Shown here: in pieces, positions 1 to 12,731 of the stretch
Layout: each line of letters starts with the position of its first letter
Position numbering within the stretch: position 1 is the first letter of the stretch
Translations under genes and position numbers: made by a program
Notes under the pieces: model-generated
The model's input: only the letters and a program-made list of their open reading frames with translations
Database searches by the model: none
Told to the model about the DNA's origin: nothing
NCBI GenBank assembly: GCA_959347315.1
Contig: OY365816.1
Location: 28,623,207-28,687,206, forward strand
Length of the DNA: 64,000 nucleotides
From: Bimastos eiseni
Lineage: Eukaryota > Annelida > Clitellata > Crassiclitellata > Lumbricidae
Direction: 5' to 3'

Positions 1-3000
1 CCCTTAGGATGAAGAGCGCCCTGGCTCAGAACAACCTCGACAGGTTCCGACTCCGTATACAGAACAAGACGTTGTTGGTACTGGACGCTGGGAGCCTTGG
101 CAGCGATGGACTGAGACATGCGCCCGTCAACTTCGTCGGCAGGAGACAGGAGTGTAGCGCCGTCATGGCCAGTCTGTCGGAGGACCTCAGGGAGATCGGG
201 CGCATCATGGAGGCCTCGGAAAACTGGATTGATCACTCTGAAGGTCAGCCTATAAGTAAATACGTCTAATGGCGCATAGGCTAGTCGATAAATACGTTTT
301 GTGTGACATTACATTACGGGTTATTGACTGAGAACGTATTACGTTACATTCTTATTTTTATCGTCAAGTGTTTGTGATCTACATGTTACCCTTTCTTGTT
401 CACTTACTTTTGGTAACACCCTTGCCCTTGATAGTTCTTCACTTACTTTTGTCGAACACATCTCGGATCTATCTCGCTCGCTACTCCTATTTTCACTTGA
501 GGGTCATTCGTCGTTCTGTCTCCTCCTCCACCTTCAATACTTTATAGTATGTGTTTCTATATAGTTCTCGAATTGATCACTGCAATTAACTTCTCTTCTC
601 TTATATTGATTGATTCATTTCAAGTTATTTTGATTGCTTGATATAAAGTTAAATTGATTGATTGATTGATAGATTTACTCACTCACTGATTGATTGACTG
701 GCGGGTTGAATGACTGTTTGATTGATCGACTGACTGATTAATTGATTGATTGATTGATACATCGATCGATTGATCTATCGATTGATTGGTAACTTTCTCA
801 GGTGAGAATCAGACGGACCGTGTGAAACAGGTTGCAGACATCCGTCCTGTCGACGCCTACATCCGCCACTTCCTTCGTCGCTCTGACATCGTCACCAAAT
901 GCCTCGTCGAATTCCGCGACAGTCTCGAGCGCGTCACTGAGTGGCGCGAGTCAGCTCGTCTCGTCACGAAGAAATACCAGGACCAGACAGCGGCCATATC
1001 CGGCGACGCCTTCGACTTCGAGCGGGAGGTGAGGGACATTGCCGGGGATGAACGGCAGATTGAGGACCTCCTGGTGCAGTATGCGTCTGCCAGGATCACC
1101 AAGATGGAACTGTTGAACCGCTTTGATCCTGATCCTCAGACATCAGCCGACGAGAGCGTCGCCAACATCAACCACTTCATCGGACGCATCCACACGCATC
1201 TCACGGACCCACTCAGGACTCGGATCCTCAACATCCGCAGAGACCTCCAGACTTACTACGAGGCGGCCATGGAGCAGGCCAACACACTCGAGGTGTTCTT
1301 CGATACGAGCGGGTTCTACTACCGCACTGGAAGAATGAGGATATGGAGAATACCGATGCCAAACTTTGAGAAGCCCCGAGAGATTCAGGACAAGGCGAGG
1401 GAGTTCTGGAAGGTCTGGAACAGAGATGTTTCCATGCGGGACTTCGTGTCCACCAGCGCGGATAAGTTCATAGCGGAGGGTCTGCTCGCCTTCTGCACCC
1501 CGCTGCTCCACGAGCTGGAAAAGTTTGAGCAACAGCTGGAGGTCAACAAACAGAAATTGCTCATGTCGATTCAGAAACTGCAAACAGCGAGGAGCGAGTA
1601 TCTCAAGAAAAGAGTCATCAATCACAACTTTGTCCTGTACGATTATTGTATTGTATTTTCGTTTGTATTTCGTTCATTGGATGACTTTGTTGAGAGAACG
1701 GAGCATTTTACATTTGAGAGTATACTTGATCTCGTTTCTTGCGCTCTGTTGATCGTCTTCATCTTTCTTTCTGTTCCTATAGGACTCGTACTGCCTTTGC
1801 CCAACACACCGGACGGTTGCTGTTGTGGGTCCATGTATACTTGGAATGACCTTCCTCCATCATTGAGGACCAAACTATTGACTTGGTAACTGGGTTATCT
1901 CTCCATCGGCTTCTCGCTCTTCATAAGCAATTCTTTTTTCACAGGGTTTCCGTACTGAGAGCGCCTCTGAATAGTTATTCTGCGAGATGCGCTATATAAA
2001 TATAACGATACGATACGCTTGGTATATTATGGCATGCAACAGCAATGGTCAGTAGTACCCAGTATCAGGCAAGAGAACTGGATGGTATCCTTCTACCATA
2101 AACCACCCATAATCTAATCCTGTTGTCCGACTTCCAGCGGTTCAGAGAGTTAGACCACCCTGTTTCAGCTACAAGGGCTTTGACATAGTGCGTATTTCTC
2201 ATCACCCGACGGGACCCTACTTGTTCTTTAACAAATCGCACTCTCTAATCCGATGGCATTCGTTCTAGTCCAACCAAATCCAATTAATCCAGTAGACTTA
2301 CACGATAGTGTCAAAGATCACATTTTGTCTAGCACCAGAATGACATATCTATCTACCCTTCTCGTTTTTCAACAGGCTTAAGGGTGATATCCTTAACCAC
2401 ACTTTACAATAAATCACATCTTACACTAAATTGCATCTTACAATAAATTACATCTTACACTCAATTACATCTTACAATAAAATACATCTTACACTAAATT
2501 ACATCTTACACTAAATTGCATCTTACACTAAATTACATCTTACATGATATTAAAGGCATATATTGCATGATTTTACACTGTATCACACGTTTGTGATTTG
2601 TTTCTAGGGAGAATTTCTTGGCTATGGATGTTTATTTTGCCCAGTTGAAGAGACAGAGCGTGAAACAACAGGAGGCCTACCAGACGACACAGTTTCTAGG
2701 TAGGCCTAGGAAACAAAGAATGCCAATGACACTCTCTCACAGTGTCACTTAGGGACCGCTCTTTCTCGTAATCGTAACCTCCAAACTTCTAAAGCGCCAC
2801 ATGAAAGCCCAGCGCAGGGGCACCAGCTTACTGACGAGCGCTTCAGTGTAGAGCCGCATATCACATTGTAGTCTATCTTTGGACACTGCATTGTAGCAAT
2901 CTGTCAGACAGTTATTATGTATGCATACAGTGAGGGGAGGGGTTTCGGCGATTCTGCTCATGTATTGTAATACTTATGTAGCGCCACTCTAATCAGCTGC

Positions 3001-3771
3001 TAGAGGCGCTCACGACTCAACGCAGTTAAAAAAGTCTTCAGGCGCTTCCGTAAGGCAGTAGGGGAAGGAGAGATAGACAGAGACAGACAGACAGAGGCCG
3101 AGAGAGAGACAGAGAGAGAGACAGAGATAGCACAGCTCCTCCCGAAGGTGACGAGGAGGGCCTCTAAAAATGTGTACGTACGCAAATCTAACTGTCTGAT
3201 TATGACGCCAACATTAGCCTTATTTATAACTCAAAATGGCATTTTGATTGGTCACGTACTTACTAAATTATTGGATGAGAACTCAATGACGTAATAATTA
3301 TCAAAAACTCAATATTAAAATTTGTAAAGGTATTAGAGTCTCAGATGTAGGCCTACACTGTACGCATGCATGGGAAGGTCCACAAATGTAGGCTACTCGG
3401 TGCAAAAGAGGGGCTCGAAAATGTTTTCGTACGTAATATATAGGCCTATGGATAGGCCTTAATCACATCTTATTGCAAAAGTATATTTCTGTTGTAAATG
3501 TATCGTACCGTATAATTATGTCCTGTCAGGCGATGTCGGTGGCTTCATGGGTCTACTGCTCGGCGGAAGTGTACTTACCGTCTTCGAACTCATCGACTTC
3601 ATCTTCTTCCATTACTTGAACAAGTTCTTCGGAAAACCAGACAACGAAACTCCTAAGGTCGAAGAGGTGAGGGACGTTGCCACCGACAACCTCGGAGGGA
3701 CACCGAAGGTCAAGGACATCGCTCGAAAGCCGACCATCACTAAGGTCTCGTTCGCGCCAAACTGTGTCTGA
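1..3771 (+). CDS. DEG/ENaC-family (ASC) ion channel, C-terminal part, with unusual cysteine-poor ectodomain
   Basis: Partial gene; its 5' end lies before the window. Visible coding exons are about 8-243 (an acceptor TTAG ends at base 7), 802-1636, 2608-2699 and 3530-3771, with phases 1, 2 and 1 that agree; about 470 codons. The last two exons carry the family signature: a pre-TM2 stretch (AMDVYFAQLKRQSVKQQEAY) then GDVGGFMGLLLGGSVLTVFELIDF-type TM2 with a G-x-S selectivity filter (GGS) and LTVFELID. DEG/ENaC proteins are trimeric, amiloride-sensitive or acid/peptide-gated sodium channels of the plasma membrane. Odd: the roughly 350 ectodomain residues visible are helical, charged and nearly free of cysteine, unlike the disulfide-rich family ectodomain. 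The short cytosolic tail ends FAPNCV. TM1 is not in the window. A polyadenylation signal AATAAA lies at 4106-4111. Family call is firm from TM2; ion selectivity and ligand unknown. Confidence 0.85.
594..801. repeat. Degenerate GATT/TTGA tetranucleotide tract before a splice acceptor
   Basis: A run of GATT, GACT and GATC tetramers fills the end of the intron and reaches the acceptor (TTTCTCAG, ending at 801) of channel exon 802-1636. Confidence 0.85.
1770..2020 (+). mobile_element. 3' fragment of an L2/CR1-like non-LTR retrotransposon
   Basis: In one frame the DNA reads YTWNDLPPSLRTK, which matches the conserved W-N-x-LP-x-x-(I/L)-R motif at the C-terminus of L2/CR1-type ORF2 proteins. It then ends in a 3' tail with GCGCTATATAAAT and a short ACGATAC repeat. 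A second copy of the same element lies at 54985-55230. It sits inside the channel gene's intron after exon 802-1636. Confidence 0.7.
2398..2550. repeat. Minisatellite, about 17-bp unit
   Basis: About nine imperfect copies of ACATCTTACACTAAATT in the channel gene intron. Confidence 0.9.
2960..3180 (-). mobile_element. Retroelement tail fragment with AGAC-rich tract
   Basis: The stretch TATGTAGCGCCACTCT followed by GGCGCTCACGACTCA resembles the copy near 61645-61690 (TTTATATAGCACCGCTCG, then GGCACTTACGACTCA), and both look like inverted tails of the GCGCTATATAAAT-type elements. An AGACAG/GAGA tract follows at 3070-3130. Assignment is tentative. Confidence 0.45.
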
Positions 3772-5905
3772 CCACGACGAATACTTACTTACTTACCCAC
3801 CGACGATCATCATCAGGGCTAAACTGAGTACTGTATATAATTTATTATTATTATTGTGCCATTTATATGGAACGTTCTCATACTTGCAACAATGTACAAT
3901 TGCGATGCAATTTGTAATGTAGGTCTATTCACGCAATGTACCATATTATCTGCAACACAATATTACGCACATGATTTCCTATGTTGTCGCACTTATATTG
4001 TATAAATTGTCAAATTGATGTACGAAGCAAATGATTTGTAATGTTTTCACACTAGAATCATTGTACACTGCAATACCATAATGCGGAGCCCCTAAGGGGA
4101 CGTGAAATAAAAATATTTTAAGTCTTGCATGCGCACGAGATACAAACTCGTTTGCACGACTTATATCGCTTTCTTTCATGTCCCTTTACGGGGCTTCGTA
4201 CATGAGGCGAACAATGTCATGTTCTCGCAATAAAAACACTATGAGTCAGTATAGGACGCATTACGATCTGGAATGCTTGCAAATAAATCGCTGTACAAAC
4301 CACTCCAATAGGGGAACAATTTGCAACTTTCTTAAATATTGTTATATTACTCGAGTGCATAACGTTCTGGTATATACGTGTTCTTTTTATTTGATTGTTT
4401 CATCTGTTTGTACTGTGTTATCAATCGCGGACATGTACCAATGCTTGTAGGCATGCAGGCATAATGGAAACGCCTCTTTAATTTGGAAGAGTGCTCATTG
4501 ATGCATGTCGTATAGAAAAAAACCCAGCCTATGATCTTATGAAATTGGTTGAAGGGTAAGGTACTGAAGGTAAGCGAGGAAGAAAAGGACTTGGGAGTGA
4601 TTATGCACAAGAGAAGACATTCTTCAGTGCAAGAATTGTCGACTTTGTGGAATCATTTGCATGATAGTGCTGTAGGCTAGGAAAATTATATAGTTAGGAG
4701 TTTCAGGTCAACTTGCAAAGGTCTAACACAGAAAAAATTACTTTCAGACCACTTTTGTTAGGTTACACACGTGTTGACCGTGGCTGTTCCACATACTTTT
4801 AAATGCATGTTTATAGCAACTCTACATCAATTCTTTTTCTCATTCACAGCTGATTCGAAAATACTTTGTGTAGAAAGTACAACTTGTCCAGGCAAACAAT
4901 TGATCCATGTGTTCAACGTTTTTAACCTGTGTATATATCTCTTGGTATAAATACGCTCAATCACTCAACCTCGTTCTTAAGAGCACTGTAGAAATATTGG
5001 AATTTCAACATCGAGTGAAACCATGTCTTCAGTAGAGGAAGATAGAACAACCAGATTAGCAACATAGGTTACTAATTTTGGCCAAATTAATTGCTGTTAA
5101 GATCATCGTTTCACATTGCTGTCTTTATAGAAATAAAAAAATCCAACATTTCCATGTTAAAATTTTAAGACGATCAACGATAAAGGATTTGTTCAACACA
5201 CATCGAGTGATTCTTCAGACCTAATAAGATAGTCATCCAAAGTGCACAAAGATAGTGCCATGCTGACCGCTAGCAGTGGTTTCCAAATGTTTCAGAAACT
5301 TGGACTAGAGCAAATCCAGTCAGTTCCCCCAGCATCATATCAGATTAGAGTCAACCTCATAAATTGCACAGTTTCATTTCGCTAAATTCGTGGATATCGT
5401 AAAGATGTTGGCTTTGAAAGTCGGAAACATTCAAAACGTTCTGACTCAAGCACCGACTCGGAATGTCCAAACTACGAAACAGTATCGCCGTCCAGATTGA
5501 TCTCATGGACAGAATCCAGCCAAAGCCTCGAATCAGTGCGACAGCAAGGGCTCAAGACGTGTGAGAATAGTTGCACAAACTCATTGCATTAAAACTTCAA
5601 CATCTGAAGACTGTAAAAAAATTGTAGGTGGAACACATTCACTGGGCTCTGCGTGCATGCCACAACAGAATTACTGCGAGCTGCTCTGGTCCAGAACAGA
5701 ATTTCCGAGCAGAGAACATTCGACAGTAAAGCTCGGAGATTTGCTGAAATGAAATCCTATTCTTCGAAGAGGAGTTGTCCGGTTGGTGCCTCCTTTGCTT
5801 TTAGATGATGATTCCTCCTTGGAGGAAAATGTCAGAACAAAACAGCAAAACATTTTGGGAATTCGCTGAACCGTTGACTGATACCGAAGACTTGGAACGA
5901 CCGAG
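3772..5905. other. Convergent intergenic region
   Basis: AT-rich DNA between the 3' ends of the channel gene (plus) and the SCAF1-like gene (minus). It should hold both 3' UTRs. AATAAA at 4106-4111 could serve the channel, and TTTATT at 4386-4391 (AATAAA on the minus strand) could serve the other gene. Short open frames show no domain I recognise. Confidence 0.6.
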
Positions 5906-8900
5906 CTATTTGTCCTTTTTCTTGGCGTGGTACTTGCGAGTCGCCTGAACTTTGCGGATATACGCCTCGACGTAAATCGTGATGCGAGTCTTAGAGAAAT
6001 CCTGTTTCTTGCTGTGACAAATCTGGAAGATGAAGGGACAGTAAAACCAATTTTATGAATTCAACTTAATGAGTAACTTAATGAATAACTTACTGAATAA
6101 CTTAATGCCCAAGGTTAAAGTTAAAACAGAAAGGTTAAGGTTAAAACATTAACTTAATGACCCAGGTTAGGGATTTAACAGATTAACTTAATGACCAAGA
6201 TTAGGACTTTAACAGATTAACTTAATGACTAAGATTAGAGATTTCGGACTTCAACAGATTAACTAAATTACCCAGGTTAGGGCTTAAACATATTAACTGG
6301 TACAATATTAGAACAGACAAAAGAGAATTAGAATTAACACAACAGAGTTGTGGTGCTTTGACAAAGCCTCGTAAAAGCCAGGCATGACCAAGTTACAACG
6401 GGCAGAGCTGAGGTGTGGAGGAATTTCATAAATCAGATTCATACATCAATAATTAATAATGTGACACCACAAATGAGGTTAGAAAGTTCAGCCAAGAGTT
6501 AGTTAATCCAAAGTAAAGCTGGAACCCACCAAAGTCAAGTTGAGTGAGAGGTTAGAGGGGGCAAATACCCCGGGGGAAGGGGCCCAGCGACTTTTTATGG
6601 ACCCAGGCGGAGCCCTCACTCAATTCCCTCATAGAACCTAAAGATAGCGAATAATTGAGAGGATGACTTACACTTGGAACTGTCTTCCTCATGATCTCCT
6701 TATATTCGTCTTTGTTGATTCGTCCTTTTGAGTAGAACGGTCGAATGATGGCCTTCACCTCCTCAACAACCAGTTTCTGGATGTCGGATTTCGACTGCAA
6801 GCACAAGACATGGTGGATCACACATGCGTTTTGATTCGTTCAATATTTCTCGATGCAAATTCTGACCTCTGCTGCTTTAAACGAGGAATTGCTTGTATGC
6901 TTAACCAAAAGCTGCCTTTTAGTTCTATGGGGAAAGATGGAAGGGTCAACCTTCTAACTCTTCTTCTGACTACCTCATCAGCAATGAACCGAAACTCGGC
7001 TCGGCTGAGTTAGGTAGAACTCAGCACAAGCTTGGACTCAGACAAACATCCGGTCTGAGTTCTAATTAAAAACGGCTTTACTATTATCTGTTTTGAAAAC
7101 AAAACTCTGATACTATTTCTTAAAAAAAAATGACAAACGACCTAAATAAAAACAATTACTGTTGTTATTAGTACTTACCAGTTACAACTTCCTAGTAGTA
7201 AACTGAGGCATAAACAACAACTTCACAAAATGGGGTAAACTGCCCAAAAAAATAAATATTCTAAACTCAAACTCATTACAAGGACTCGTCTCTCAACACT
7301 TGGCTCATCACTACACGTCAGCAAAGTAACTGAAAAGATTTTTGTGAAACTAAACAAACTCACAAAGTCATCATCAGTTATTTCATGTCCAACCTAATAG
7401 TATTTGTTCAATTTTAAACTGACAAGCCTCAGCACGATTACAAGCACAGTACGACGTCTTGCCTAAATATAATCTCGAGAAACTCTTCAAATATCAACAA
7501 TTCCATAACGCCAAAAAACTAAAAGATAAACATCAAACCTTCTTGTCCTTGAGAACGTCTTCCGTTTTCAACTTGCCCGACTTCCCGTCTTTGCCCTTCG
7601 TCTTCTGAGTCGAGGCTTTTGACTCCGGAGTCGGCTTTGTCTGTTTCGTCCTCTCCGTCTTCCTCGCCGTCGGGCTGCCCACATCCGGGATCGACGGCGG
7701 GGAGAACGACATGATCTCCCCAGAAAGGGGTGAAGCGGCGTCGACATTGAACGGCGATGTCGGACTCGGGGAGTTCTCTTCCGACGGCGAAGCGGGAACC
7801 TCTGACGAGCGGGGACACAGATCTGAGGACGACTTCGCAGAGGATGCTGGAACCAGGACGGCCTTGAAGATGTCCTGCACCAGCCTCTGCGAGATAGGGG
7901 TCGCCGGTTGGGGAGCAGTGGCGGACATGCGCGTCAGCTCGAGAAGCTTCTTCTGCATGTTGAAGATGTTTGTCAGTCGATCGTCGGATTTTGACTCTAC
8001 TGACAGCTGCGGTGAGCCGACAGGAACCGCCGACGCGCCCCTGACGATGTCGTCGATGAGCTTCTGCGACTGCGAGCTGGTGGACGACGCTGTTCCGAGG
8101 GTCGCAAGCATTGGGTTGAAAGCCGCGAGGAATTTGGAGATGGGGTTGTCGTCATTGGTTGCGACCGTGGTTACGGAGACGGGCGGCTGGACCAGGGATG
8201 ATGAGGACGAAGGGAAGGAAGCCAGAAGGTCAACGATCGCATTCTGGTTCAGCATCAATGAATTTGCCAATGGTGTGTTCTTTGGAATACCGACCTTGCT
8301 CGACTGACGATCCAGAGAGGGTTCCGTGTCGACCGGAATGGGACCCTCGCCCGCCCTTATGGAGGAGAAAGACCCGGATTTGGACAGATCAGACAAGGTG
8401 GAGGGCATCTGATGGGAGGCCACCCCCATCGACTCCAGACTAGGGCTCTTCAGAGGAGATGAATACAGCGTGGCCTTAGCAGGGTCCTCCTTTTGAAGGA
8501 TTGCCTTACGAGGCGAAGCGAGCTGAGGGCCGTGGGACTTTGGTGTCGCGGGATCACTGTTCAAATCGAGCTTGAGAGAGACCTGTTCGAGGTGGGTCTT
8601 CTTCCGGATGTGGTAGAATGAAGACAGGTTCCTTGCGCTCACTGGGGTAGGATCGAATTCCAGCTCTTTAACTGGGTTCGGGGATGTGTCTCCGAGCCCT
8701 GGGATCACCTCCATCTTGGGACTGGTGCACGGAGAATCGTCCACCTTTGCCACAAAGTCAAAACCGTCTCTCGACTTCGCATTAGCGGCAATGCAAGAGG
8801 CACCGGACATACCCGGTCGCTCTCCATTGTTCATCTTCTGAGACACGCTCCTCGTAAAGTCTTCAGCTGTGGGGCGTTCCATCGGCGGTCTGCTCTGAGC

Positions 8901-11510
8901 ATCGCGGTCCGAGTCGAGTCGATCGCGCTTTTCCACATTCCGAGGGGAATTCCCGGTGCATATGACAAGCTCTCCAGCCAATTCTTTCTCGTCTGAGTCT
9001 TGCTCGTCCGCACATGTCTCGTCCTCCGGACCTGCAGCATCTGTCCTCTGATCGCTTCTCAGAGGAAAGAGTGCTGTGCCGACCGCGTCATCGGTCGTGG
9101 TCACAAAGCCTGTCACATTCTCGTCACAGTCCGTCGTCTCGTCGGCCTTTCCAGTCCGGCTGTCGCCATGACTTGTGATGACATGGATCTGGATCGGGAC
9201 CTTGTCCCCCGGCCGTCGAGTCGACTCATCCTGACTCACGAGGCTAACTGTCCGCCTCGTTGGCTCGCCGTCCTCGATCAGATCGACGTCGCACAGGTCA
9301 AGCGACGACCCGTCGTCGATCTCGCCCGGCTCAAGACTCGATCTGGAGACTCGCTTCGTGATCCTGAGCCGTTCGAGCCGCTTAGAGTTCTCCTTCCGCT
9401 TCAGATTGATCGCGATGATTGCAGATGGCGACAGGCTCGATTCTTTCTGAGGCCGGATCTTCGGAGGCAGCTTCGGCGGGGAGCGTGACGGAAGTCGATT
9501 CTCGATGTACTGAAGCCCGCGACCGCCATATAAATCCTCGTATTTCTGCTTTTTGGGTGGCTCGCTCCTCACTGGAAGGCAGGAGTAGTTTCCATACCCC
9601 CCTTCGTCATTGTCCGACCATACAATTCCCTCGTCCGAGTCGCTCAGGGTGATGTAATCGACGCTGCCGGGTTTTCCCGAGTTCCTAGGAAACCCAAGGT
9701 CGCGTTTTCCCTTGTGTCGGTGTCGCCGAGAGTGTCGCCGATCGTCTTCCGAGCCCTGGTTCTCGTACCGTGTCTTCATGCATGCCTCGAGCAGGCTTGT
9801 GCTCCTCTCATGGAGCTCTCTGAACGACGGCTGTTTCGACTTGTTCCGGTCGCTCCTTGGGGGACCGCATTCATCGTACTCCCACTGCTCGTCGTAGTAG
9901 CTCGACTCCTTTGGATCCGGGTGTCTCAGTCGAGTGGATTTCTTCGGTTCTGGTTCCCTGACCGGGGTTTTCGACCGCGACCTATGGTGTCGATGGTCCT
10001 TCTTGGGTCGGGTCGGCGTGACGTGTCGGTCGTCCTTCTTCGGTTTCGTTTCCTGCCTTTTCTCCTGTCTTCGTTCCAGTTCTCTCGACCGCGAACGGCC
10101 GTCTTTCGTTCGTTGCCGTTCGCCAGACTTGGACCGGTCATGCTTCCGCTTCGGTGACCTCGACTTGCTCTTGCGCAATTTCTTCTTGTGCTCGTTCGAG
10201 ACTGAACGGCTGTTCCGGCGCTTCCTCCGCGACCCGTGATCCGCGTCGCTTTCGGGCATTCGCTCTCTGTCCCTGCTCTTGTTCGTGCTGCTCGACAGCT
10301 CCCTGTTCTCGCTCTTTCCCGCCCTTGGTCGCTCCTCGCTTTGGCGCCTTGAGTCACGCTCGTCCCTGGCGTGCTTGCTCGAGTTCGAGCGCTTGGATTC
10401 CTTATCTCTCGGCTCCTTCTCTTTTTCTCTGACACTCGATCTTCCGTCCCTGCGTTCCGCTTGATCGATATCCGGCTCAGCCTCGTGCCTTCGGCGCTTG
10501 GACCTCTTAGGCTCGTAGTCGATCTTTTTCCGGTTTGTAGACTCTGCGTTGTCACGGTCGTTGTCGTGCGGTCTAGACTTCCGTGACGAAGGTGTCTCGT
10601 CTGACCTACCCGTGAGATTCTCTTCGACTCTTCCGTCCATATGTTTCATCTTAACAACCCTAGGCACCGCCAACAGCGCCTGATGCTCCGCCTCCCGTTT
10701 CCGCAGCAACGTACGCAGGTCCTTGTCAGAATCGTCGCCTGATTCTGCCAAGCGTTCACTGTGCCCCGATTTCCTCTGTCGCGAGACTTCGCCGGATGAC
10801 TCCTCTGGAACATTAGACTTAACTGGCGTCTTGCTCAGCGACTTCAAGTCGACCTTGCTCGCGCTCGAAGTCGCTCCGCTCTTTGCATCGCTCTTCGACC
10901 TACCGCGACGCTCGGGACTCAGTCGTTCAAACATGTCGTCATGACGTTTCTTTGCAATCGACTCCACACTCAGTTTTCTGTTTTTGTTCATTGTCAGGTC
11001 CACTCGAAAGCCGACTGACGGACCGAGGTATATTTCCAAAGGAACATCCTTTGCAGCTTTTGACTCGAGTTCTTTTGTCTGCCGGACAGCGGTCAGCTTT
11101 TTTAGCTCGTCTCGGTATCTCGCATCGTCTTCGATCGCGTCGTCACCATCCACATCTTCAACCTTGTTGAAAGAATTTTCTTTGACTGTGCAGGAGTTTG
11201 ATTTATTTGGGTAGTCTGTGCTGTCTGCGATCTTGGTACAGTCTCTTGGGTAGTCTGTGCTGTTTGCAGTCTTGGCGCAGTCTTTTGCACTTGCACGTTC
11301 TTTGTTAGGGGAGCTGCATGTCTCAGCATTTTTGGAGAATAATTCCAGATTGTATGGTTCTGGTGGTAACTCGATGGAACTGAGTTGGAGCTGGGAACAT
11401 TCGTCAGGCGTTGTGTTTGAGATGTTAACATCAGTATCCTGATTAACAGCTGCATCCGGCAAATCGGGGTCGCAGGGAAACTCCGGATCATACAGATCCA
11501 TATCAGACAT
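5906..11510 (-). CDS. SR-related CTD-associated factor, SCAF1/PHRF1 type
   Basis: Three coding exons on the minus strand: 11510-7539 (1324 codons in one exon), 6794-6672 (41 codons) and 6022-5906 (38 codons plus stop), all phase 0, giving 1403 aa. Donors AAG|GTTTGA and AGT|GTAAGT and acceptors TTGCAG and TTCCAG are present. The N-terminus starts MSDMDLYDPEFPCD. Residues about 190-620 are rich in RS, RD, KE and KR, like SR-related splicing factors. The last two exons join to read VVEEVKAIIRPFYSKG, then DEYKEIMRKTVPS|ICHSKK and a basic end, which matches the SRI-like C-terminal domain of human SCAF1, PHRF1 and SCAF11; this domain binds the phosphorylated RNA polymerase II CTD. Likely nuclear, linking transcription and splicing. 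The RING and PHD fingers of PHRF1 are not visible upstream up to 13300. A possible acceptor (CCTACAG) just before the ATG suggests a 5' UTR intron or a missing 5' exon. Confidence 0.82.
6055..6297. repeat. Minisatellite, about 34-bp unit
   Basis: Four to five imperfect copies of a unit with TAACTTAATGACCCAGGTTA and then TTTAACAGAT, in the last intron of the SCAF1-like gene. Confidence 0.8.
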
Positions 11511-12687
11511 GACAAGAAACGCTGTAGGACTAGTTAAGTGATTCTATCAATGCTATTTTAAAGTCTCGGGTCTCAACAGGAAGCACTGCAGGGCACAATA
11601 TTTCATGAATTATCTGCAACAAAAATAGAACTGCTATGAGCATCGTGACGGATACTAATCTAGTCTGTAAAACAGGAGACAGCTTCAAGAATAATCATTT
11701 AAAATTCAATCTGAAGCGGTCATCATGTCTTCTCACACAGATCCTCTAGAATACTCGTCAAAAAACGGAATTTCGTTTGCGCAAACACTACATACATTTA
11801 TATGCGAAACTGATCTGTTAAAAATTACTGAATAATTCGCACATAAGTCTTAAAATAGCACCGATTTTTCAGTTTTTTGCCCTAAACCATGAGATACCTT
11901 TCTTTTTAGATAACTTTATAAGTGTTCCAACGACCCGGATGACGATAATCTGCTTCACTATTCGCAGTTGGTTGCAGATATGTTATGTAGCGCGAAGTTT
12001 GCTATAGTATATGTCAAGGTTTAGCTTGTGTTGAGGCTTTGCTCGTAACGAGCTTTAGCTTATGTCAAGTTTACGCTCAGATCTTTCACGCCTAAGGTTG
12101 TCCAGAGACTCCAGACTATCCGCCATATCCCCGAAAACGAAGTTGGATTGATGGATCCAGAGTTTAACGACAGCTTATGACAACAGAGACCGTTGTCGAA
12201 AAAATGTGTTTGGCGTAATATAATATTATTACAGCACTTAAAGTTGAATTTATGAAAAGGATTCTGCCTAAATGGAAGCTGGATCGATGACAAGAATTTA
12301 TGCAGAAGCTGGATTATTGAATAAATAACGCTGTTTTGAGACAGTTTAACGATTTTTATAGTACATTGCCATTTTCGGAGAATCTACCTGATTGGCCTGT
12401 TCAACGTTTTTGGGAATTCGGGTTTCGATGATTCGGGTTGATCCCTTCCAGACACTAACGATGGCGAGCCGAAGCACTGCGGGACACGACCATTGATTGC
12501 AGCTAAAGACTCAGTAGGGGTCCAGAGAGTTTGTCTGTCAGATTACCACGATAATTAGCTCTTCTCAGCAGCCACGCGTTATAATCGTACGCTCCCCAAA
12601 TATCTCAGCTAAAACCAAACCAAATATTATGAAATATAAGCTGTGTTTCTCTGGAGAGTTAAAAGTTGTTAGAATCTTAATATATTC

Positions 12688-12731
<44 letters not shown>

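Noticed and set aside
7711..11442. Many open frames of 60-200 codons opposite the SCAF1-like exon
   Set aside because: They are antisense or frame-shifted shadows of the 1324-codon RS-rich exon and show no domain.
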